Source: Saturnia japonica (lineage: Eukaryota > Arthropoda > Insecta > Lepidoptera > Saturniidae). From it: 64,000 nucleotides of DNA. The position numbers and the translations under genes were made by a program. This document shows, one piece after another, positions 11,009-23,385 of this stretch. The notes beneath the pieces are model-generated. The model searched no databases. It saw only the letters and a list, made by a program, of their open reading frames with translations, and was not told the origin of the DNA. The DNA lies in contig CM065316.1 of the NCBI GenBank assembly GCA_033032175.1, forward strand, positions 3,814,115 through 3,878,114, given 5' to 3'. The stretch's first letter is position 1. Every line of letters starts with the position of its first letter.

Positions 11009-11794
11009 GGAAAGCAAAATCTGATTGACGCTTTCATTTTGTTTCCGCTAGGGGTACTGCTGTTTTATGTTTGTAAAAACTATCAAACTTGCGTCAGACC
11101 TTATGTCTCGACGGTGATCGTCGACCCAATATTACAGTTCTCCGCTGTTTTCGTGGTGTAATAGTAAAGACGTAATAGTATAATAGCCTAGTGAGGCACC
11201 CTTATAAAAAAACAGGTGGATTTGTAACCACGGTTTACTATTTTGCCGTTTTTATCTATTTCTTTATGACATGTACTTTGTATTCGTCTATATACATATT
11301 ATGTAACGTCAAATATATTTTATTAACCCTTATACTTAGATCTAAAAATAAATAAAACAATTTGTAACACACTACAGGATCTGTGTTAACTTAAGGATGA
11401 AACTTTAAACATGTTGTACGAAATATTGTAATACATTACCGGTTTTATTTTGGTTGAATTGACGAGTAGAAAGTAAAATCGTCGATGTATTAAAGATGTT
11501 ACGATAAAATGTAATGCTTGTAAAGTAAATAGTGAAGTGGAGGGTCCTTTCGGGACACCTGATCGTGTTAACAGGTGCTAAGTTGTGGTAATTTACGGTA
11601 TACGAGAGATTTGTAAGTTGCAGGATTAATCTGGAGATATTATTAATCGGTGTAATTTTCATTTTTTGCGTTTTATCGTTAGTTAGATTGAGAATGAGCT
11701 AGATCTTTAAATATAGGGATAAACAGCGGTCCATTATTTCTACAAATATGGAATTATTAACCGGACTTCTAGAACACTAACGCCTTTTATTAAC
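11009..11794. other. No gene seen
   Basis: AT-rich, with short motif-less frames on both strands. Confidence 0.4.
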
Positions 11795-12120
11795 TTTTTT
11801 TTATAATAGCTCGGCACATTGACGGTACTGTCCCTGATGGTAAGTACAGCACAATCCAAACACAACGGTGACCACCGAGAGATCTAAATCCATCGGCGGT
11901 CGCCATTGTCATACCAGCCTGCATAAATATCTCTTCACGTTACGCTTAAAGGATCTGATGTCATAAGAAGGAGGGAAGACACTGGCCGGGGGAAGGTTCC
12001 ACAGCTTCACGGTACGACGAAGATAAGTCTTAGAAAACTTTTTAGTTCGTGCGAGATGGAGGTTACTGTAAAACTGTGACTTTGAAGCCCAGCGCTTGTG
12101 GCTCTGTTGTGGAAAAAGGG
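11795..12120 (-). pseudogene. Jockey-like LINE, ORF2 C-terminal remnant and 3' tail
   Basis: On the minus strand, codons from about 12105 down to the stop at 11909-11911 give LRRTVKLWNLPPASVFPPSY, then DIRSFKRNVKRYLC. The pattern W-N-x-P-P-x-x-F-P-x-x-Y-D-x-x-x-F-K is the usual C-terminal tail of Jockey/CR1-group LINE ORF2 proteins. Downstream is the 3' untranslated tail whose plus-strand form includes GGTACTGTCCCTGATGG, also found at 22060-22185 (plus) and 42428-42545 (minus). The reverse-transcriptase core is missing, so this is a dead truncated copy. Confidence 0.7.
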
Positions 12121-12544
12121 GAGGGAATTAGATTGAACAGCTCTTCAGAACACTCACCATGATACAGACGATAGAATGTTGTGATAGAATGTAGGCGATG
12201 TTCCTACGTAGCTGAAGCGGCTCTATATATTTGGTAACGTCTGCATCATTAACAATGAGTAAGTAGTTAAGTAGTATTTTTAAAAATAGTAACACGATAA
12301 AGCTATCACACTGTGCCTTATGATATGCACAATAAAACACAAAAACAAAGACGGATTTTAGATTTTTAACTTGGAAACTAAATTGTACACGTTTGTCTAT
12401 AATTTTAATTTTAGGACCATTTCAGTGTTTGTAGATCGTTGTCAAACAAACAAACTATGTACAGTATTACGTGACAAATGTTACCCTAATTTTAGTTTTT
12501 CATGATAGGTTGTAAATAAAATGATGTTCCAACGCCACAGACAT
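12121..12544. other. No gene seen
   Basis: Possibly continues the LINE upstream for about 100 bases, then becomes featureless AT-rich DNA. Confidence 0.35.
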
Positions 12545-13085
12545 ATACTTAATCATCATAATCATAATCATAATCATTTATTGTATACAATGTAATACAT
12601 CAAGTATGGCTGAACCCTGTCACCTGAACTAGGTAAAACCTGTGTCTCAGGTAACAGTGTTTTTCTCAATATACAACAATTACACGATTTCTTACTCTCA
12701 AACTACGAATTAAAAGAACAAAACAAAATAACAAATGAGATAAACTACCGATAAATGTAGTGTGTGGGCGTGTGTTTTTATGTATATGTGTGCGTGCGTT
12801 TGCGTGTATGTGCATGTGTGTGCGTGAGTGTGTATGTGTGTAATAAATTTGCTTACAAGCATATGTACACAATATGTATGTTATTTGACATGAGAAATCC
12901 TCACTAATCTTTGTGTAATGGCATATTTACTACTTTACTGCTTGTAATAGATTTTCTATTCCATAATAGTCATATTTATATAGAATTTCCTTTAATGTAT
13001 TTCTTAGTCGATGATTATTAAGATTCTTAAATGTATTATGGAAGTTAAGGGAATTATATAAATACTTTACTTTAACTTTCAATAA
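12545..13085 (-). pseudogene. LINE remnant, ORF C-terminus and AAT/CAT-rich tail
   Basis: On the minus strand (about 13083 down to 12960) one frame gives LYNSLNFHNTFKNLNNHRL followed by RNTLKEILYKYDYYG, the hydrophobic-basic tail typical of Jockey/CR1-group LINE ORF2. Beyond the stop, the element ends at a simple repeat (ATCATAATCATAATCATAATC on the plus strand, from 12551), which fits a LINE tail. The TG-rich microsatellite at 12757-12842 interrupts the 3' untranslated region. Confidence 0.55.
12757..12842. repeat. TG/GCGTG-rich simple repeat
   Basis: Imperfect alternation of TGTG, TGCG and TATG words over about 85 bp. A His/Thr-rich frame on the minus strand here is a by-product of the repeat. 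Confidence 0.85.
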
Positions 13086-14189
13086 AATATTTCATTTTAA
13101 TCTAGTAACACTGTCGTAGTTATTATTCACTAATCAGTGCCTAACAAATAACACGGAAAATAGTATCAAGATAAGCTTTGCTACATATGAAATTATAGAG
13201 TCTTCCATTTTTGTTTTCGAAAAGAGTTATAATGTGTAATTACACACAAGACGGCATGTTTTCTAATTACTATTAAAACATTGCAACATTGTCGACATTG
13301 CAGGACGCGTTCTTTCAAAATTAACGCAATTGAATGCAAATGTGGGACATTTTGGTGTTCTGACAGGCTTCATCTGGCTTTTTCTCAAACTTGTGGTTTA
13401 TTTATACAAAATTAAATTATTTTACACAATGAAATTATTTAAGATAATGAATCCACTTTACAATCATTAATGGCTATCTCCATCATATCCCACTTCCGTA
13501 ACATTAATTTTATTCTCTAATACACGCGTCAAAAGAAGTATACATTAAAAAAAATATAATTTTGAATATTTTATTAATTATTGCCAGTTTATTTAGGTCT
13601 GTTTTAATAACAAGTTATCTTCGCATTTATCGCCGCAATCTTTCACCAGCTGTATATAGTTTTACAACAAATGCCATACATCAGATAGGTTGCGTGCCAT
13701 GTCAATTCTCTTTCAATTTTGTTATCAAACTGCAAATTAACGTAAATAATATTTTGTATTGGCTTGTTGTTCATAGAGACGTAATTTGTACCTAACTATA
13801 AGCATTTTTGCAGTGTTCCGCTAATTTAGGAATGGAGTTATTTCAATTATATATTTTATTAGCTTTGCCCTTCGGTTCGATAACTGCATAAGCCAAACTC
13901 CGAGCTGCTACTGAGATTTTCACAATTTCATTCATTCAATGTTTAATATATGTAACAGTTATAAAATATGTAATATGACCTTTAGATATTGATAATTTAG
14001 ACAGCTTACGGCTTCCTCAGACATTTGCCACCTGTTCGTGGCACGTGCCACCGTTATTTACGAGCCGCGGTGAAGAAGTATGACTCATAAAAAATATGCC
14101 AGCAGTCAGCGATATAATGCATTTGAAGGGGAGACTATTTGACGTAATCGATAATTTCATAAACAGTTGTACGTTTATACCATCTGTTC
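13086..14189. other. No gene; SINE-1 scrap at 13882-13925
   Basis: AT-rich, motif-less. The short segment AAGCCAAACTCCGAGCTGCT at about 13892 is a fragment of SINE-1 on the minus strand. Confidence 0.45.
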
Positions 14190-14440
14190 TGGATTTAAAA
14201 AAAAACTTTATTCAATTAAGCCCTATGAGGATAATTATGAACGTTACAACAGTACTGCCAGTTCGGAAAACATTCCAGTAATCGAGAAGAGTCACAATCC
14301 ATTGTTTACAATTAACAATTATATTTAGTGAATGGTATAGAGATAGACATCACTATCATTCGAGTAATGATCTAAGTGATTCAACATAACTTTTTCACAG
14401 CGAAACCTGCTTGGTATGCTTCTTGAACCGATTCTGTTGA
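14190..14440 (-). repeat. LINE-D 3' remnant
   Basis: The plus strand shows AACAGTACTGCCAGTTCGGA, AATCGAGAAGAGTCAC, GACATCACTATCATTCGAGT and AACCTGCTTGGTATGC, matching the 3' untranslated region and last codons of LINE-D in reverse complement. The reading frame is destroyed. Confidence 0.65.
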
Positions 14441-14699
14441 AATAAACCGTCTGGAAAAACTCTTTTAATAACTGTATGCCATATGTATGAAGATGCACAG
14501 TTGACGTGGCCGATCGACACTACCCTCTTTCGTCGTTCGTTCGCCTTCGCTGTTATGACCCACAGACCCCATTCGCGGCCCTTTTTTCCATTTATTTAAC
14601 AAAAATAACATAATATTTGGTTGTAATATTCCGAAAAACCAGAACTAGTTTACGCCGAAACAATGATCCAACTAGGTCTAGTAAAATCGTATACAAAAA

Positions 14700-14960
14700 T
14701 TATCTATCTATACATATAAAACCTAAACCGCTGATCGTAGAGACCTGAAACTTGGAGGGTATGTTCTCTGTATAACGTAGGTATCCGATAAGAAAAGATT
14801 TTCCGAAATTCTACCCCTAAGAGGGTGCAAACGGGGAGCAAAGTTTGTATAGGACAACGTAATTCCTTGGTCCAATCTACTTCAAATTTTGCATATACCT
14901 TTTTTAGCCGAATCGATGGAAGACGTGTTTCGTATCTTATTGAAATTCATCCCCTAACGT
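14700..14960 (+). repeat. Dispersed repeat with GACCTGAAACTTGGAGGG
   Basis: Holds AACCGCTGATCGTAGAGACC, then TGAAACTTGGAGGGTATGTT and ACCCCTAAGAGGGTGCAAAC. This style of conserved text is common in insect repeats of unknown class. No partner elsewhere in the window. Confidence 0.35.
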
Positions 14961-15294
14961 GGTTAAAAAAGGATAGAAAATTATTTTGGCGGTGACTTGC
15001 TTCGAAGTTGATATCAATACTCCTTAGTGCTTTTGATTTCAATTACATTTTATTTTGGCACACGTTTGAAAACTCAATCCGATTTTATTCAAAAAAGGTT
15101 GAACTCACTTAAAAATATAAGCAAATACTCTTTAAAATTGGAAAGTCTCGAAAGCTTGAAGAGGTTATGCACTTTTAGGACACGGCCTCATGGGGACGTA
15201 GAGTTCGAAATTTGAAATGGTAAGGAGTAGAACATTTTGGTTATAAATTATACGAATCATTCCATATAAAAAAAACATGTAAAATTTATACTAA

Positions 15295-15500
15295 TACTAA
15301 TAATATAATAAAGCGGAAAAGTTTTTTGCTAGTTGCTTGCGCTAATCTCTGGAACTACCAGTCGGATTCGAAAATTCGTTTTTTATATGATAGCCAGACT
15401 CACGAGGAATAGTAACATAAGGCTACAGCTTCTAGCTAGCCTTAAATATTGATTTTTGTTTCGTAAGTCGGAAGTCGAATCCCTCTCGAACTGCTTTAGT
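15295..15500 (+). repeat. Rep-I copy
   Basis: CTCTGGAACTACCAGTCGGA, ATGATAGCCAGACTCACGAG and CTAGCTAGCCTTAAATATTG match 5110-5335 in order. Confidence 0.55.
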
Positions 15501-15569
15501 CGCATGCGCAGCATATATATCTATCCCCCATGCCCCATGATTATGCATAGAAAATGTGAGGTGTTGAAC

Positions 15570-16020
15570 AATATAACTGCACAGGTACATAGGTTCTGTG
15601 AGGGACCTTTTTTCTATTTTGGCTAGATAGACTTAGACCAAGTTGCTAGATTACTATATGCATATACGCATGTTTCTTCCTTCCTCCTACAATGCAGGAA
15701 CACGTCTATATGTATAGTTAGTTAGATCGAATTTTACGGACAGGGAATTAGATCGCGACCTATTTGCATGCACTGCAACAGCCCAAGCCGTGCGTTGGCC
15801 ATTTTGGCACCCGTTGCGCTTGTTGACCCGCTTTCGCGGCTGAGTGCCTTAAGCGCTCCCAAGCTCAGGGGAAGCTGTCAAAGCCTATAAATGGCTCCAG
15901 GGCCTCCAAGGCTAAAAGTATAGTCAGTTCGAAAAAAAAGCATTTAAACTGGTCATCACTTGAGTTAGGCGGCGGTGCGGCTTCAGGGCCTCTAAGGCTA
16001 ACAGTAGTCAGTAAAAAAAA
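15570..16020 (+). mobile_element. Retro-P copy followed by a second 3' end
   Basis: Starts inside the family at ACAGGTACATAGGTTCTGTG and runs to GTCAGTTCGAAAAAAAA at about 15947. About 30 bp later a second, shorter tail (GCGGCTTCAGGGCCTCTAAG to AGTCAGTAAAAAAAA, about 15976-16020) follows in the same orientation. This is either two insertions side by side or a duplicated 3' end. Confidence 0.6.
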
Positions 16021-17077
16021 GATAGTCTAGATCGTGTATTAGATAAACAATACAATGTATTGCTGTTTTTCTCCTTCTCTCTACGTTATATCTTTCTTCT
16101 CCCTCATGTAACGAATGTGCCTAAGCGTGACGCGTCCTTGATTGAATCACCGCCTAACAAGTATCACTTCAAATGCGGTTTCACAATTCATAGCTTTAGA
16201 AATTTGTTCGAATATATATAAACTATAGTTGTGATTTGTATATATATGTTTAACATATATAGTTTTATAATATCCATTCAATCCCCATAAGTTAGTTAGT
16301 AGTCAAGTATTATGATATGTCAATGTGTCTTGTTTATGGGTTATGCTACAGTACACCGAACATTTGGCAACTAAATTCTATAACGTGTATTTATCACACT
16401 TGACATTGGCGAAATTTTCTACATGGGCGGATAGCAAAAAAAAAGAAAGAAAGGTGTAAGTAAGGTGTAGGTGTATTTAATTGAATTTGAAATGACTGTA
16501 TTCACATATTTTTAATTCTATTACCGACGATGTTCTATTTTAAGTGGTTTTTATATAGTGAAATGTGACAGGGCAGATGTTAGGTCCTGGCATATTAACT
16601 TCGCATTTAACATTTCGCTAAACGGACGCCAGCAGATGTATTCATAGGTTTTACTTTTATGAAGACGCTTTTGTTATATTATTTAATAAATATGTCCGTT
16701 TATTATATTAAATATTAATATTGCAGAAATAGATTGGCTTTATTTTTAAAACATTTACATGCTATAATAAGTTGTAATATAAATTAACTGGATTTGCCTC
16801 ACGGTTAAATATATGATTTTGATGATGATGATATGATTTTGGTTAGTCTTTTAGCAGTTGTTGATGAGCATTACAGGTGTAATATATAGCATTATATATA
16901 TATAACTTATAGCATTATAGGAGTAGTATATTTCGAATTCAGTTCTCTTATTTATTTTTGAAATTCTACTATTAACGTTAAACGGTCCTGTGATTTATGT
17001 TACAATCAATAAAAATTAATCAGTGTATATTTAAAATTTCCAACCCAATACATACTCTCATACGTAAACAGGTAATA
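16021..17077. other. No gene seen
   Basis: AT-rich sequence up to the mariner target site. A short ATG repeat occurs near 16817. Confidence 0.4.
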
Positions 17078-18325
17078 TTAGGTCGGGGAAAAAGTGTTTT
17101 CGCATAACTTGTTATAAAATTTCTTTGGCTGTACTATTTGTATCGGGCTAGTTTTGGTAACATTAAAAAAAGAAAAAGAAAAAAAGTTGATTCCTGCTAT
17201 TTTTAATTTGTGTTTCTTTCTGTAAAAATGAGTGAATCTAATGAAGAAATTCGATACATTTTAAAATATTATCACAAAAATGGCCAAAATGCAACTCAAG
17301 CAGCGAAAAAAATTTGTTACGTTTATGGACCGGACCTAATGCAGTGTCAGTAAGAGTAGCACAAAGTTAGTTCAAACGTGTTCAGTCCGGAAATTTTGAT
17401 GTTAAAGATGCACCTCACTCTGGTCTACCTGTTACGAATAAAATGGCCTCCATTTTTTTGAAAAAGTGGAGCAAGATCGGCATATCAGTAGTTACGATGT
17501 AGCTGAAGAACTGGAAATTAACCACAAAACAGTTTTAACCCATTTGAAGAAAGCTGGCTATACCAAAAAGCTCGATATTTGGATGCCACACGAGCTCACT
17601 GAAAGAAACCTAATGAACCGAATGAATTCATTATTGTGACGTAATGAAACCGAACTGTTTTTGAAAGGATTGATAACTGGCGATGAAAAGTTGATCACGT
17701 AGGACAAGAACGTGCGAAAAATGTCGTGGTCTAAGGTCGTCCAGGCTTCACAGACTGTGGCTAAACCTGAGCTAACTCGAAATAAGGTGATGCTGTGTGT
17801 ATGATGGAACTGGAAGGGCATTGTTCATTATGAGCTTTTACCGCCCGGCAAAACCATCGATTCGGATCTCTACTGCCAACAACTGATGAGATTAAAGGAA
17901 GCAGTTGAGAGAAAGCGTTCAGAATTGATCAACAGGAAGGGTGTGGCCTTTCATCATGATAACGCTAGACCACACACATTTTAACCAATCGGCAAAAATT
18001 AAGAGTTTGGCTGGGAGGCGTTAGTGCATCCACCATATAGCCCTGAATTTGCACCATCACATTTTCACCTGTTTCGGTCTCTTCAGAATTCTTTAGGTTC
18101 AGTACGGTTAACATCAAGAGAGGACTACCAAAACTATTTGTCGCGTTTTTTTGATCAGAAGTCCCAAAGTTTCTACAGCGACGGGATAATGTCTCTACCT
18201 ACAAAATGGCAGAAAGTCATCGAACAAAACAGCAAATATATACTGTAAATAAATGTAAAAAAACATAGAAAAAAATGTCTCGAGTTTTCATATAAAAATG
18301 TGAAGAAACTTTTTCCCCGACCGAT
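17078..18325 (+). mobile_element. Full-length mariner element, inactive
   Basis: Bounded by TA dinucleotides (17076-17077 and 18326-18327), the standard mariner target duplication. The left end is TTAGGTCGGGGAAAAAGT; the right end, in reverse complement, is TCGGTCGGGGAAAAAGTT. These are imperfect terminal inverted repeats of about 28 bp. The total of about 1.25 kb is normal for mariner. The transposase inside is broken in several places (see next entry). Confidence 0.92.
17228..18248 (+). pseudogene. Mariner transposase pseudogene
   Basis: The ATG at 17228 opens a frame reading MSESNEEIRYILKYYHKNGQ, a mariner N-terminal DNA-binding start. Later fragments in shifting frames give LITGDEKLIT (first catalytic Asp region), NVRKMSWSK, KGIVHYELLPPGKTIDSDLY, VAFHHDNARPHT (second catalytic Asp) and PPYSPEFAPSHFHLFRSLQN. 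The last block should carry the third catalytic Asp as PSD; here it is PSH, and the preceding SPD is SPE. Frameshifts and in-frame stops occur in at least three places. The protein would have cut and pasted the element in the nucleus; this copy cannot. Confidence 0.9.
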
Positions 18326-18327
18326 TA

Positions 18328-19939
18328 TAATCTGTACGAAACGATAAATATCATTCGATCTTCCATTAAAATCATATGTTAGAGCCGTGGCACGGTTCTT
18401 ACGTTGTTAGAAAGAATATTGTGGATAAGGGTTTAAATATTTTTTAATTAAATCTATTATCTAATTTTATTTTGTCATCTTTGTCTTTTAATTATATGCC
18501 CAATATTGTCAGGGGACAGGAATTAGTATTATCAGAATTGGTTTTGGCTATTCCAGCGTCCAGGCATTGAAATAGGTTTATTTCGCTTGTATATTATTAT
18601 TATATAGTATCCTATTGTATAAGAGAGTTAATTTTATAAGTTAATAGCTCTATGAGGAACGTCGTATGTTCTTACGTATTAGCGTTTATTATGAAACAGT
18701 TTACAGCCATTTATTGAAATCTCAATCATAATAATTATTATTATCTATTTTTGTCCAATTTCTAGAATACTAGTTCGATGTTGAACATTTTAAGAGGTCA
18801 CAGATTTAATTATTCAGAAAGAAATGAAGAAAGATTTATTTGTAGCAAAGACATTTGACACTACAGACATTTAAAAAATATTTACAACTAATTAATTAAA
18901 CAAAAATAAAATGCCAGTTGCTATAAAACAGTTGCAGTTGCAGAGTACTACTGTTGCTCAGCATATTGCTGGTTCTTCTTTCTCTTCCTTCTTGTTTTGG
19001 CGCCGCAAAAAGCACTTGCCAATGTCAAAGTTTTTAGTTACTATACAAACACATAATGCTGGTTGTAAATAACCAGAGGATAGAGGTAAGAGGTCGGTTT
19101 ATTTTATTGAGAGATTTTATTTAGAGGTCTCAGAAGTTAGTGTTTATTGTATAATAGAATATCCATGTAATACTAACGAAAAATATTCCTTTTGGCAATA
19201 TATACGAAAGGTTGAATCAAGCGATACGGTGTGGCGCCGGCGCAGTTTTATGAGCTGTGTTTTGCTTATTTAGAGAGCCGGACGAATACGGTTTCGATCC
19301 GATTTCCGCTCGTGTTATTATGTATTTATTGATTGTTTATTATTCCTGCTTAGTGAATATTCTAACTTCTATCATCTATGCGTTTAAATGAAATTTATAC
19401 TCGTATAATTGTAATGGATTTCTGTAATGTATAAAATAAAAAATGCTATTAAAAGTTTAGAGTTAATACCCTTCGACAGAGATTTCACTGCGACTTCGAC
19501 ACTTGTATATATTTACAAGTTTTTATTCAATTTGCTTTGTTAGTATGGGTCAAATATTGCAAGTGTATTTCAAAACAGTTATTCCCAATCGATTGAGCTG
19601 AAATTTTGCATACACGTTTAGTATGGATGACAATGCATGGTTAGCCAATCGACGTCATTCTTAATCCAATATGGCGGACTCACAAAGATGGCCGTCCAGT
19701 TATTTTCTACGCACTCCCATGACATGGGTATCAAATAGAAGAGTTTGTTAAGAAGAATAGATACGATTAAAATATTAATAAATAATACCTTTTTAAAAAT
19801 CAAGCTATTAATTAATATATTAATACTTTTAAGAGCTTGTAGTGTAAATAAAAATGTGAGAAATGCGATTTCCTTTTTAATAATTTAGCTTGTTAAAAAT
19901 ATTTTTTTAATTATAATTTTTTTTTCTTTATAAGTGTTT
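18328..19939. other. No gene seen
   Basis: AT-rich. A segment at 18830-19020 (AAGATTTATTTGTAGCAAAG through GGCGCCGCAAAAAGCA) has the look of a LINE 3' end on the minus strand, but there is no coding support. Confidence 0.35.
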
Positions 19940-20125
19940 GTTTACAATGTCACGTGATTTTGAGTGATGATATGGCCTAAGATAGTTAAACTGGGTCTCA
20001 AGTACAATTGGCGGAACAGACCTATAGATACTTGTTATTTTCATTTTAAAGATAGTAGCTTGCCAAGCGGGTATTAGAAAATGCCCTACCTTTGTTCTAT
20101 GGTTTTATCAGGTTCATACGTATTT
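19940..20125 (-). repeat. SINE-2 copy, degenerate
   Basis: GAGTGATGATATGGCCTAAG, ACCTATAGATACTTG, GCGGGTATTAGAAAATGCCC and TTCTATGGTTTTATCA follow the order of the copy at 565-848. Confidence 0.5.
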
Positions 20126-20302
20126 TAGGATCTGAACATACACCTATTGACGCAATGATTGAATGCGCTAAAATTCATGACCTTTACAATGTTTACAGTT
20201 AATACCAAAATTAAGTTATTACAAAAAGTACTACGACCTTCTAACCTTTTAATGTCAAATAGTCAATATCAACTCTAATCACGTCAGGGATGACCAACTT
20301 CT

Positions 20303-20480
20303 TCCAGGGCCGTAACTAGGGTAGTGCCAGTGATCCACAGGCAAAGGGTACAAGACTCTGGAGGGATGCAGAAATAACCAGACCAGGACCACAAAAAATA
20401 CCTATAATAAAACTTATCAAGGGTGCATTTGTAGAAGCTCGCACCGACTGCATAAAAGGCCAGTTACGGGAATGACTTCT
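20303..20480. repeat. Possible short inverted-repeat (MITE-like) element
   Basis: The left edge CAGGGCCGTAACTAGGG and the right edge GGCCAGTTACGGG are roughly inverted copies (shared core CCGTAACT). A CAGGG start is often seen in hAT-type non-autonomous elements. No clear 8-bp target duplication was found, so this is tentative. Confidence 0.3.
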
Positions 20481-22059
20481 TCATGTTATGAACGTACATT
20501 GATTTATTTCGTCACCGGATCGACGAAATCCTCTGCTTCCGGTCACATTAAAACTAATAAATAGTTACTACCCAAAGATAGGGGATTTGTATTCCCACCG
20601 CGTGTTTCTCACGGCCGCTGTGTTCATAACACCCACTTCTACACTACCGCATGTGTTTACGTTGACATTTACCTATACAGGGTCAGAAGAGCTTCGTAAC
20701 AGAGAGGTATAAGTACGTAAAACGAAATTTGATTTATTAGTATCCATTGAGATAAATTTAGTTACTAGAATCCTTGAACATCTGCGTAAAGTTGCCAGTT
20801 TATCGGGTTTTTACCGGATACGTTTCGGCAATTAGCAAAGTTTAATTTCACCGTCCCATTTCTTACCATCAGACGAAAAGAGACACGGCGAAGCGTCATC
20901 GATTTATAGTAGGATATTTCACCAGATATTTGGACCGATTAAAAGTGGTAGACGGTGCTGAATTTTGTATTTCCCGATAACTACAACCGGGTTATCTTCA
21001 AGTCTCGGGTCAATAGGTACTTTCTAGGGAAGTGTGCTCCATCGTAGACCACATCATCACTTACTATCAAACGAGGTAGTGGTCAAACGGAAGCCTGTAC
21101 ATAGGAAAACAGAAGAATTAATGTGCATGACGTAGAAGTAGCGCTTTGTGCCTTTTCTTTGTAACGCATTTAATTTAGCCACGAGGTAAATAATCGTAGT
21201 GGTGTAAAAATGGTATTTTAGAATCCTAAAATAGTTTTATGAGACTAAACTTTCAGTCAAGTAAAACATCGTCATGAAACTATGGTACGGTAGTAGGGCC
21301 AGCCTCAAGTTGAAAATTTATCGCCAAACACCTATTATAGGTAGGAGTGTTCCGTCAGTTGCAATTGCGAGCTAGTCATTTTAGGCTTAATAAGTCATCA
21401 TTATAATTTACATTCTTCTTTCTATTTAATGGCAACTGTGTTCATCTATAATTCCACCAACGTCGCGTAAATATAATATATTGCTAGTTATTTTTTTCTT
21501 CTTCAAATATAGTTCTAACAAAATGGCATCTTACTTGTAAAAACTGCCCAGGGAGTTTTTGAGAGAAACTAAAATGTATGTTTCTAATTATCATTTATAA
21601 TCCATTTTATTAGTGTACAATAACCAAACTAGATAACGTAAAATGCCTTCAAAATTACATAATATTGGGCCAAATAAAGCACAGTGTCAACGGTACAAGT
21701 TGGCGGTGGTTTGAGAAACTAAAGCGGCCGTATTACATTGTTACAGCAAACTGATTCAGGTTGTTATAAATTTGAACGAAATATTGTTTTATATTAAGTT
21801 TGTGTCGAATTTGATTAAATTTTAGACCCATTCATGGTAGTAAAGTCTAAAGAATCGAACGTAAACGAACACCTATAGAACCGTGACACCCAAGCCAACC
21901 TCACCTGCAAGTGGTGCACTCGGCTGAACAACGAACGACAAAATGGCGATAGTGGGTGGTTTTGCCCAACTGGGTCACGACACCATCCATGTGGTAAAAA
22001 GTCAGTCATAGTGACTCGATTTTTCATTTCGCTGTTCAGGATCAGCCTGTGCATATCCA
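20481..22059. other. No gene; SINE-2 scrap at 21255-21375
   Basis: AT-rich and featureless apart from TCATGAAACTATGGTACGG and AGTGTTCCGTCAGTTGCAA, which belong to SINE-2. Confidence 0.4.
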
Positions 22060-22185
22060 GTTAAATTTATACAGGCTGGTATGACAGCGACGACCGTCGA
22101 TGGATTACGATCTCTCAGTGGCTGCCATTGTGTTTAGATTGTACTATGCGAACTATCAGGGACAGTACCGTCACTTTGCTGTGAC
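22060..22185 (+). repeat. Jockey-like LINE 3' tail
   Basis: ATACAGGCTGGTATGACAGC, CTCTCAGTGGCTGCCATTG and GGGACAGTACCGTCA match the reverse complement of 11795-11925. Only the last codons and 3' untranslated region are present. Confidence 0.6.
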
Positions 22186-23004
22186 TATTTAAAAAAAACC
22201 AGGTTATATATGTGCACAGAGGCACACTTCTGCGCCAACTTATGCTGTAAGTTTGTTAGATTAAAATAAAAATCATGACAGACCAAAATCCCGCCAAAAA
22301 CTCCGTCATCGTCATTTATCAGGTAAGATTTGGGTCAAACCTGAACTATTTACAAATATTTAAAAAAAAATGCATTAATTTTTATTACACAGTTATGTTC
22401 ACTCCAGTGTATATCCGCGACCACACTTGAACGAATCCGATTGGTTCTTCCGAATGTTATATCTAGTAAGTATCAATATTCTTGTTGTTACTCAAAACAC
22501 TTATGATCGTTTCGAGTGATCAACTTGTATGATGATATGAGTCTTGAGATGTCGATATGTGTTGTTGATCCTTAACACGTGAAGTATTATTACTTAAAAT
22601 CATTTCACATGGTTTTTAAGCTTGTTAGCGGTAAATAGATTACGCATTTTATTCGTACAAATATATCAATTTTTTTTTTACACTAAATAAAGTATTCCGA
22701 TCTTTGTCTAATACGTACTGTTAGAAGAAAATAGAGATAAAGGTAAGCATTTCTTGAAGTTATACTTCATTTGGCGAGTTTAGTAGTGGGTAAAATTGAG
22801 GACTGCGAGTTTTGACGTGACAACGTCTTATAAATTGGTTTGCCGGGTGACACTTCAAGAAACTGCGTTACGCTCCGCTCACGTTATGCGCTCACAATGA
22901 GAGCGAGTGAGAGGCACGCGTCCCTTCCACTCGGGCATGGTTAGCCCGCCTAAGAGCGAGAGAGACAGACATAAAGTCGTTGTCACGTAAAACTTTCGCC
23001 CGTA
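22186..23004. other. No gene; low-copy repeat near 22740-23000
   Basis: TTAGTAGTGGGTAAAATTGA (about 22780) is the reverse complement of a segment near 32885-32910 and resembles one near 60580. GAGCGAGTGAGAGG and GTTGTCACGTAAAACTTTC add a GC-richer patch. An unclassified dispersed repeat. Confidence 0.3.
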
Positions 23005-23385
23005 TACCGACTTTTTTTAGAACTGATTATACTGTTAGCTCTAAGGGTTAAAAAAAACTCGAGCCTCAGACGGCTTTTACAGCATCACCGGGTTTGGGGG
23101 CGAGCGCTTAAAGCACTCAGCCGCGAAAGCGTGGTAACATGCTCAAGGTTGTCAAGGTGGCCGACCCTCGGCTTGGGTTGTTCCCGTAATTACAATTAAG
23201 TCGCAAACTGGATAATTCCTTGTACGTAGAAATTCGAGCTATATAAACTTATACATGTTCCTGCCTCCTGGGAGGAAGGAAAAAATATGTGTATAATATT
23301 ATTTAGTGATCTGTTAATTTTTGTCTAACTAGTACAAAAAAAAGTTCCTTATAGAACCTATGTACCTGTGTGGTATGCACGAGTG
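23005..23385 (-). mobile_element. Retro-P copy, minus strand
   Basis: The plus strand begins with a T run then AGAACTGATTATACTGTTAG (the reverse of the 3' end), passes AAGCACTCAGCCGCGAAAGC and CCGACCCTCGGCTTGGGTTG, and ends near AGAACCTATGTACCTGTGTG. It lacks the 5'-most part present at 50458. Confidence 0.65.

Noticed and set aside
12666..12872. His/Thr-rich minus-strand frame
   Set aside because: Produced by the TG-rich microsatellite.
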